64,000 nucleotides of DNA from contig CAIUWH010000034.1 of NCBI GenBank assembly GCA_903902795.1, forward strand, positions 1 to 64,000, read 5' to 3'. Position 1 is the stretch's first letter. Each line of letters starts with the position of its first letter. Below the pieces are notes generated by a model. That model was not told the DNA's origin. It saw only the letters and a list, made by a program, of their open reading frames with translations, and searched no databases. Made by a program: the position numbers and the translations under genes. Shown piece by piece: positions 58,892 through 64,000 of the stretch. The stretch comes from an uncultured Bacteroidota bacterium (GTDB lineage: Bacteria; Bacteroidota; Bacteroidia; Flavobacteriales; Flavobacteriaceae).

Positions 58892-59671
58892 TTACATATT
58901 TGAAAACAATTGTTCCATTTTTTCTTTTTCTTCGTCGGCCAAAACGGTATCAACTAAAATTCTTCCAGAATGCTCGTCAGTGATGATTTTCTTTCTCGAT
59001 GCAATTTCAACTTGTGTTTGCGGTGGAATCGTAAAAAACGAACCTGCAGAAGCACCTCGCTCAATTGAAACCACGGCTAAACCATTACGCACACTAGAAC
59101 GGATTCTTTTGTAAGCGGCCAATAGACGATCTTCGATTAACGCTTCGTATTCGGCTGATTTTTCAATCAAGAATGCTTCTTCTTTTTGAGTTTCCGCCAT
59201 AATGTCGCTCAACTCTGACTTCTTATGTTTTAAGTGATTTGTTTTTTCATCTAATTTTTCTTTAGAACTTGCAATCACTTCCTTTTTATGTTCAATTGAT
59301 GCTTTTAGTTCTTTAATCTGCTTTTCAGCCAATTGAATTTCTAATTCTTGAAACTCAATTTCTTTGGTTAAAGAGTTAAATTCTCTATTGTTACGTACTT
59401 CTTTTTGTTGTTCAGTGTAGCGTTTGATGGCGATTTGATGATCATCAACGTTATTTTTTTTAGTTTTGATGCTCTCTTCAATTGTAACTAAATCTTGCTG
59501 TAATTTTTCTAATCGGGTAGATAAACCAGCTACTTCATCTTCTAAATCTTCTACTTCTAAAGGCAATTCACCTCTTACATTTCTGATTTCATCAATTCGA
59601 GTATCAATTAATTGTAAATCATACAGCGCTCTTAATTTGTCTTCAACGCTTAATTCTTTTGTAGTAGCCAT
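58892..59671 (-). CDS. CT398-like coiled-coil protein with degenerate zinc ribbon
   Basis: 259 residues. The first ~180 are a long antiparallel coiled coil (LEDEVAGLSTRLEKLQQDLVTIEESIKTKK...). The C-terminal part normally forms a C4 zinc ribbon (GACGGC ... CEHCGRIL in relatives). Here it reads GASAGSFFTIPPQTQVEI and ITDEHSGRILVD, so all four cysteines are replaced by Ser, Ala or Asp. The overall ribbon sequence is otherwise kept. The family is linked to RNA or flagellar/secretion chaperoning in other bacteria; function here is unknown. It starts 3 nt after the Nif3-like gene. Confidence 0.9.
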   Translation of the reverse strand: MATTKELSVEDKLRALYDLQLIDTRIDEIRNVRGELPLEVEDLEDEVAGLSTRLEKLQQDLVTIEESIKTKKNNVDDHQIAIKRYTEQQKEVRNNREFNSLTKEIEFQELEIQLAEKQIKELKASIEHKKEVIASSKEKLDEKTNHLKHKKSELSDIMAETQKEEAFLIEKSAEYEALIEDRLLAAYKRIRSSVRNGLAVVSIERGASAGSFFTIPPQTQVEIASRKKIITDEHSGRILVDTVLADEEKEKMEQLFSNM

Positions 59672-59674
59672 ATT

Positions 59675-60790
59675 CTATAAGTACTTAACTGGGTTTGTAT
59701 TTTCTTCTGATAAAACAACTTTCCCTACCGGAAAGGAGAGTGCAAAATTAGTAATTTTTTCTTTAAGAAAATCAACAATATAATTTTTTGTATATCTTTC
59801 ACTTTCAAAGTGACCTATGTCTGCCAAAACTATCTGATTTTCAGATTCATAGAAGTTGTGGTATTTCAAATCAGAGGTGATAAAGACGTCGGCTCCAGCC
59901 TTAATAGCATTTTTGATAGCAAAGCTACCTGAACCACCTAAAACCGCTACTTTAGCAATCGACTTTCCTAAAAAAGAACTGTGTCGAATGCCACCACATT
60001 GCATTTTGTCTTTTACAAAAGTCAAGAAATCTATTTCGGTCATGGGTGTTTCGAGTTCACCTATCATTCCCAATCCTATATTTTGATGCTCATTTTGCAG
60101 ATCATAAATTTCGTAAGCTACTTCTTCATAGACATGATTCGATAGTAAAGCTTTTACAACTTTTGACTGTAATTGTTTTTCAAAAGTGACTTCAATTTTG
60201 ATTTCTTGAGCTTCCACAAATTCAAATCGCTCTCCAATTTCTGGATTGCTGTCCTCGTTTCCCATATAGGTTCCAAGGCCTTTTGAAGTAAAGCTACAAT
60301 CTTCATAGTTGCCGATTTTTCCCGCTCCAGCATCAAATAAGGCATTACGCACTTTCTCAACGTTTTCCGGAATCGTATAGGTGACCAATTTCTGAATAAA
60401 ATGTTGTTTCGGAACTAATATTGATGTGTTTTTCAAGCCCAATGCATCACTCAAAATTTTATTCACTCCTTTTTTGTGATTGTCCAAGGCGGTGTGAACT
60501 GCATAAATGGCAACGTCATTTTGGATTGCTTTGATAACGGCTCGCTCAACATAGTTTTTACCCGTAATTTTTTTTATGCCGCTGAATACTATCGGATGGA
60601 AGCAAACCACCAAGTTGCAGTTTTTTACAATGGCTTCGTCAATTACGTTTTCCAAGGCATCGTGACACACCAGAATTCCTGTGGTTTCATTTTCCTGATT
60701 TCCCACCAATAATCCAACATTATCAAAATCCTCGGCATAGGCCAAAGGCGCCAGTTCTTCTAGGATGGGAAAGAATTCTTTTATTTTCAT
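59675..60790 (-). CDS. Nif3-like dinuclear metal center hexameric protein
   Basis: 371 residues. Nif3/YbgI family proteins form a toroidal hexamer with two metals per subunit. Metal ligands are visible as VVCFHPIVFSG (His), YAVHTALDN (His, Asp), and the C-terminal ADIGHFESE (His, Glu). A PII-like insertion sits between the halves (~residues 130-235). It is implicated in GTP cyclohydrolase-like or metal functions. It is co-transcribed with the coiled-coil gene, a common pair. Confidence 0.93.
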   Translation of the reverse strand: MKIKEFFPILEELAPLAYAEDFDNVGLLVGNQENETTGILVCHDALENVIDEAIVKNCNLVVCFHPIVFSGIKKITGKNYVERAVIKAIQNDVAIYAVHTALDNHKKGVNKILSDALGLKNTSILVPKQHFIQKLVTYTIPENVEKVRNALFDAGAGKIGNYEDCSFTSKGLGTYMGNEDSNPEIGERFEFVEAQEIKIEVTFEKQLQSKVVKALLSNHVYEEVAYEIYDLQNEHQNIGLGMIGELETPMTEIDFLTFVKDKMQCGGIRHSSFLGKSIAKVAVLGGSGSFAIKNAIKAGADVFITSDLKYHNFYESENQIVLADIGHFESERYTKNYIVDFLKEKITNFALSFPVGKVVLSEENTNPVKYL

Positions 60791-60825
60791 AATGTAATTT
60801 ACTTATTTTTAAAACCGACAACCAA

Positions 60826-61389
60826 TCAAGTTTCCCATTCGTTCAAAACCTCCTTTACAACCCAAGTATTGTTCACTTTTTCAAACAGAAAATACCTTCC
60901 GCTGTTGTGCTCGATGTTACGGTAAAAAGCCACTCGAACCAAGCAATATTTTTTTGCAAAATGAATGGGTTTATTCACAATCATCAAGCGTTGATTGTTG
61001 TCGTTGAATCGATTGGAAAGAACTTGAAATTCTTCTAAACTTACGCATTTATTGACTTTACTCTTCAAATATTGATGTTCTTTGGCAAACAGTTGTTCAA
61101 ATTCTTTCGACCAGTCTTCGTTTAAATGGATATTAATTTGGTTTTTGACCTCTTTCTCATGCGATTTCAACAATTGACTTTTAGTAATGACTTCCAAAAC
61201 TTCTTCATTATTCGGTGATTTATTGCAATAGAAACGCAAATGTTGCAGGCGATCTTTAACAATTACTTTTTCGTTGGCATAGTATTTTGTCAACAGTATT
61301 TTTAATAAATCGGCATCATTATTCTCTTGACTCCGTGCAGTCATATGAAAGAAACACAAGGTCAAAAAGACTCCAAATTTTATTTTCAT
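60826..61389 (-). CDS. Secreted protein of unknown function
   Basis: 187 residues with a signal peptide (FFHMTARSQ). Mature part mainly helical and highly charged (KDRLQHLRFYCNKSPNNEEVLEVITKSQLLKSHEKEVKNQ), with a Cys in the first third, two later Cys, and a beta-rich C-terminus (CLVRVAFYRNIEHNSGRYFLFEKVNNTWVVKEVL). That end pattern resembles small periplasmic assay-like domains, but no family is assigned. A TATATTTG element lies 45 nt upstream. Confidence 0.75.
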   Translation of the reverse strand: MKIKFGVFLTLCFFHMTARSQENNDADLLKILLTKYYANEKVIVKDRLQHLRFYCNKSPNNEEVLEVITKSQLLKSHEKEVKNQINIHLNEDWSKEFEQLFAKEHQYLKSKVNKCVSLEEFQVLSNRFNDNNQRLMIVNKPIHFAKKYCLVRVAFYRNIEHNSGRYFLFEKVNNTWVVKEVLNEWET

Positions 61390-61433
61390 GTGTACAGTTA
61401 ATTGCTATAAAATGAGTTATCAATAATCAACTT

Positions 61434-61441
61434 CAAATATA
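61434..61441 (-). promoter_or_regulatory. -7 promoter element TATATTTG
   Basis: Minus-strand TAnnTTTG, 45 nt before the secreted-protein gene. Confidence 0.45.
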
Positions 61442-61516
61442 ATTGATAAATTGTTTTTTCCCTTAAAAATAGCAAAATAATTCGTGATTTAAGTCGTAAA
61501 TAATTACTTTCGTACT

Positions 61517-62557
61517 ATGATTTTTGTACGGTATTTGTTTTTCCCTTTTGCAATTCTCTACGGATGCGTTACTTCAATTAGAAACTTTCTTTTTGATAGA
61601 GGAATACTTAAATCCTATTCTTTCGTTCTACCAATTATTGCCGTTGGAAATTTAAGTACGGGTGGGACAGGAAAAACACCTCAAATTGAATATTTGATTC
61701 GTTTACTTTCACCAACTTATAAAGTGGCCGTATTGAGTAGAGGTTACAAACGAAAATCGAAAGGTTTTGTTCTTGCTGATGAAAATTCGTCCGTTGCTGT
61801 TTTGGGAGATGAACCGTTTCAAATGCACTCGAAATTTCCAAATGTTCAAATTGCAGTAGACTCGAATAGAGTAAACGGAATTCAACAATTACTGCAACAG
61901 AAAATCAAACCCGACTTAATTTTGCTCGACGATGCCTTCCAACACCGAAAAGTAAAAGCGGGATTTTATGTTTTGCTTACAGCTTACAATGATCTATTTT
62001 GTGACGATTGGATGCTTCCCACCGGAAATTTACGAGAAAGTAGAAATGGAGCCAATCGAGCGGACATGATAATTGTCACCAAATGTCCAAAAGATATTTC
62101 TAACCTTGCTCACGAAAGTATAAAGAAAAAAATTAGGCCTTTTTTTCGAGGAAATCAGGATGCTATTTTTTTTAGTTCTATTGAATACGACGATTTTGTC
62201 TACAGTCAATTAGAGCGCAAAAGTGTGAAAGAAGTACAAGCAGTTGAAAAGTTGCTTTTGGCTGGTATAGCAAAGCCACAACCATTTTTTAAGTACCTTC
62301 AAGGTGAAAATGATGAGGTACTCGTTTTTCCCGATCATCACAATTTTACAGCTAATCAAATCAATGAAATAGAACAAAAAGGCCAGCACAAAATTATTGT
62401 TACAACCGAAAAAGACTTTGTTCGTTTGAAGGATTTAAGCAATGCAAGCAACATTTATTATTTGCCTATTAAAAGTGAATTTATAACCGGCGATTCGAAA
62501 ATTAATTTTGATAATACAATAAAACATTATGTGGGAACAGCTTCAACAAACCGTTGA
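61517..62557 (+). CDS. lpxK: Tetraacyldisaccharide 4'-kinase
   Basis: 346 residues. Phosphorylates the lipid A precursor disaccharide at the 4' position in the inner membrane. N-terminal membrane-associated helix (YLFFPFAILYGCVTSIRNFLFDRG), P-loop GNLSTGGTGKTP, catalytic-site LDDAFQHRKV, and the later VFPDHHNFT metal region. It overlaps the PNP gene by 29 nt in another frame. With one kinase it makes the normal 4'-phosphate unless a phosphatase acts later. Confidence 0.95.
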   Translation: MIFVRYLFFPFAILYGCVTSIRNFLFDRGILKSYSFVLPIIAVGNLSTGGTGKTPQIEYLIRLLSPTYKVAVLSRGYKRKSKGFVLADENSSVAVLGDEPFQMHSKFPNVQIAVDSNRVNGIQQLLQQKIKPDLILLDDAFQHRKVKAGFYVLLTAYNDLFCDDWMLPTGNLRESRNGANRADMIIVTKCPKDISNLAHESIKKKIRPFFRGNQDAIFFSSIEYDDFVYSQLERKSVKEVQAVEKLLLAGIAKPQPFFKYLQGENDEVLVFPDHHNFTANQINEIEQKGQHKIIVTTEKDFVRLKDLSNASNIYYLPIKSEFITGDSKINFDNTIKHYVGTASTNR

Positions 62558-63341
62558 TTTTATTAAAGAGAAAACGGGTTTTTCTCCTGAATATGGAGTG
62601 ATTTTAGGCTCTGGATTAGGCAGTTTTACAGACGATATTCAAATTGAGCATACCTTACCTTACAACGAAATTCCGAATTTTCCAGTATCAACAGTCCAAG
62701 GTCACAAAGGCGCTTTGGTTTTCGGAACCATTGGTGCCAAAAAAGTGGTAGCCATGCAAGGTCGTTTTCACTATTACGAGGGTTACGATATGAAGCAAGT
62801 TACGTTTCCAGTGCGTGTGATGAAGTATTTAGGTGTTACTAAATTGATCGTTTCCAATGCTTCGGGCGGCGTGAATCCTAATTACGAAGTAGGTTCGATA
62901 GTGTTGATTAAAGATCATGTCAATATGATGCCTGAACATCCTTTAAGAGGAAAAAATGACGAGAGGTTCGGACCTCGATTTGTAAACATGAGCGAACCAT
63001 ACAGTCGTATGATGATAGCTAAAGCCAAAGAAATAGCAAAGAAAAACGCAATTGAAGTGCAAGACGGCGTTTATCTAGGTTTACAAGGTCCGACTTTTGA
63101 GACCTTAGCTGAATACCGAATGGTAAAAATTTTAGGAGCTGATTGTGTTGGAATGTCGACTGTTCCTGAAGTAATTGTTGCCCGTCACATGGATATGGAA
63201 GTATTTGGCTTATCGGTCATTACCGATATGGGCGACGAAGAGAACATCGAAGAAGTCAATCATGCAGAAGTATTAAAAGCGGCTCAAAAGGCAGAACCAC
63301 ACGTTCGTCTATTGATTAAATCACTGATTGAAAATTATTAA
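62529..63341 (+). CDS. Purine-nucleoside phosphorylase (trimeric)
   Basis: 270 residues, PNP family 2 (punA/xapA type). Phosphate-binding region GSGLGSF, GRFHYYEGY, the base-site SNASGGVNP and GLQGPTFETLAEYRM, and VGMSTVPEVIVARHM with ITDMG. It cleaves purine nucleosides with phosphate for salvage. It starts 29 nt inside the lpxK gene, and its stop is immediately followed by the stop of the convergent histidine kinase gene. Confidence 0.96.
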   Translation: MWEQLQQTVDFIKEKTGFSPEYGVILGSGLGSFTDDIQIEHTLPYNEIPNFPVSTVQGHKGALVFGTIGAKKVVAMQGRFHYYEGYDMKQVTFPVRVMKYLGVTKLIVSNASGGVNPNYEVGSIVLIKDHVNMMPEHPLRGKNDERFGPRFVNMSEPYSRMMIAKAKEIAKKNAIEVQDGVYLGLQGPTFETLAEYRMVKILGADCVGMSTVPEVIVARHMDMEVFGLSVITDMGDEENIEEVNHAEVLKAAQKAEPHVRLLIKSLIENY

Positions 63342-64000
63342 TTAAGATAAATAGTTGGCAATCGTTTTATAGAATTTTTTAGGATCGAACGGCTTTGTGA
63401 TAACATCGGTCATTCCGAATGATAAAAGCATTTCTCTATTTTCGTTGAGTGATATTGCTTTCAAAGCAATAATAGGAGTAGACGAGTTGAATTCTCTAAT
63501 CAATTTCGTTGCGATGGTTCCATTTATTCCTGGTAAGTGAACATCCATCAACACTAAATCATAAGCGTGTTCGGTTCTCATGGTTTCGATAGCCAGTTCG
63601 CCGTTGTCTACAATATCGCAATAGATCCCTTTATTTTCAAGCATTTTTTTTGTAATCATTTGATTGATTTTGTTGTCTTCAACCAAAAGAATGGTTTTTT
63701 TGTAGAGTTTTTTCTCGTCGTATTCAATTTTTGCTATGACAATTGGCGTATCATCAGTAAGATGAAAAGGCAGTTCAAAAGTAAATGTAGTTCCTAATCC
63801 AACTTTACTGTTCAAATAAATTGATCCATCCATCAGCTCAACTAGTTTTTTAACAATAGCCAATCCGAGTCCGGTTCCACCATACTTGCGATTAATTTCA
63901 ATAGATCCTTGCGCAAAACTATCAAAAATTGTGTCTTGTTGATCATCCGGAATTCCGATTCCGTTGTCGGCAATTTTGAATGAAATAGTAATCGATTTAT
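63342..64000 (-). CDS. Hybrid sensor histidine kinase/response regulator (C-terminal part)
   Basis: Partial, running past the right edge. The visible ~220 codons show the end of an HATPase domain: ADNGIGIPDDQQDTIFDSFAQG, GGTGLGLAIVKKLVELMDG and GLGTTFTFELPF. After a short linker (KIEYDEKKLYKKTILLVED) comes a receiver domain with phospho-Asp in LVLMDVHLPG, switch Thr/Ser region and conserved Lys in VITKPFDP. The sensor part lies outside the window. It is a bacterial hybrid kinase. The track start at the TTG inside the HATPase is an artefact. Confidence 0.93.
   Translation of the reverse strand, partial: KSITISFKIADNGIGIPDDQQDTIFDSFAQGSIEINRKYGGTGLGLAIVKKLVELMDGSIYLNSKVGLGTTFTFELPFHLTDDTPIVIAKIEYDEKKLYKKTILLVEDNKINQMITKKMLENKGIYCDIVDNGELAIETMRTEHAYDLVLMDVHLPGINGTIATKLIREFNSSTPIIALKAISLNENREMLLSFGMTDVITKPFDPKKFYKTIANYLS

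Overview
The window looks like the chromosome of a Flavobacterium-type member of the Flavobacteriaceae (Bacteroidota). Several things support this. Promoters follow the Bacteroidota -7 pattern TAnnTTTG. Secreted proteins carry type IX secretion (T9SS) sorting tails. There are TonB-dependent receptors paired with SusD-unlike lipoproteins such as DUF4249. A leucine-type dehydrogenase, a dimeric eukaryote-like isocitrate dehydrogenase and a natural cyclophilin-FKBP fusion are present, and the DNA is AT-rich. No prophage, IS transposase, CRISPR array, integrase or tRNA was recognised. Most of the window is ordinary core genome, separated by unusually repeat-rich intergenic DNA.

Layout. 1-520: terminator, a 5'-truncated 5S rRNA-like remnant and nested repeats. 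520-5.9 kb: htpG, a lipocalin-like lipoprotein, an OmpA lipoprotein, and a TetR-type protein with an ABC1/AarF kinase. 6-10.5 kb: a surface-protein locus with a 5'-truncated remnant and a 952-residue protein containing about twenty 15-residue repeats. 10.8-20.6 kb: ABC ATPase, S9 peptidase, YegP-like protein, FabH-like synthase, and a 1530-residue T9SS type-B protein with nine Cys-containing repeats. 20.8-30.9 kb: housekeeping (argS, ffh, folD, GNAT, uvrB, rlmF, hydrolase) plus one locus where a deletion seems to have fused a truncated lipoprotein gene to the tail of a TonB-dependent receptor gene. 31-37.5 kb: thiamine diphosphokinase, a DUF4249/TonB-receptor pair, a secreted unknown and a PagL-like acyloxyacyl hydrolase homologue. 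37.7-43.6 kb: icd, rplS, trmD, methyltransferase, DUF1569, immunophilin, cytochrome c lipoprotein. 44.5-47.4 kb: glycogen synthesis (glgC, glgA). 47.5-53.5 kb: csaA-like, PUR-family protein, ABC exporter, leucine dehydrogenase, then nusB-DUF1573-yajC. 54-64 kb: pepT, rluF, T9SS subtilase, hydrolase, a coiled-coil protein that has lost its zinc-ribbon cysteines, Nif3-like protein, lpxK-PNP, and the 3' end of a hybrid histidine kinase.

How the parts relate. The envelope theme is strong: two TonB-receptor loci (one decayed), two T9SS cargo proteins, several lipoproteins, lpxK for lipid A synthesis and a PagL-like outer-membrane protein. Translation and RNA processing are spread through the window: argS, ffh, rplS, trmD, rlmF, rluF, nusB, yajC and csaA.

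The most unusual signal is not a protein system. It is a set of miniature palindromes, 20 nt with consensus close to CCTGCCTGCCGGTAGGCAGG and 14 nt around CGCCTAGGCG. They sit inside other intergenic repeats. In at least two cases an empty copy of the host repeat elsewhere in this window shows a clean 20-nt insertion. Intergenic heptamer tandem arrays, long inverted repeats between genes and a composite hairpin element add to this. Assignments rest on reading motifs by eye; no database search was run.
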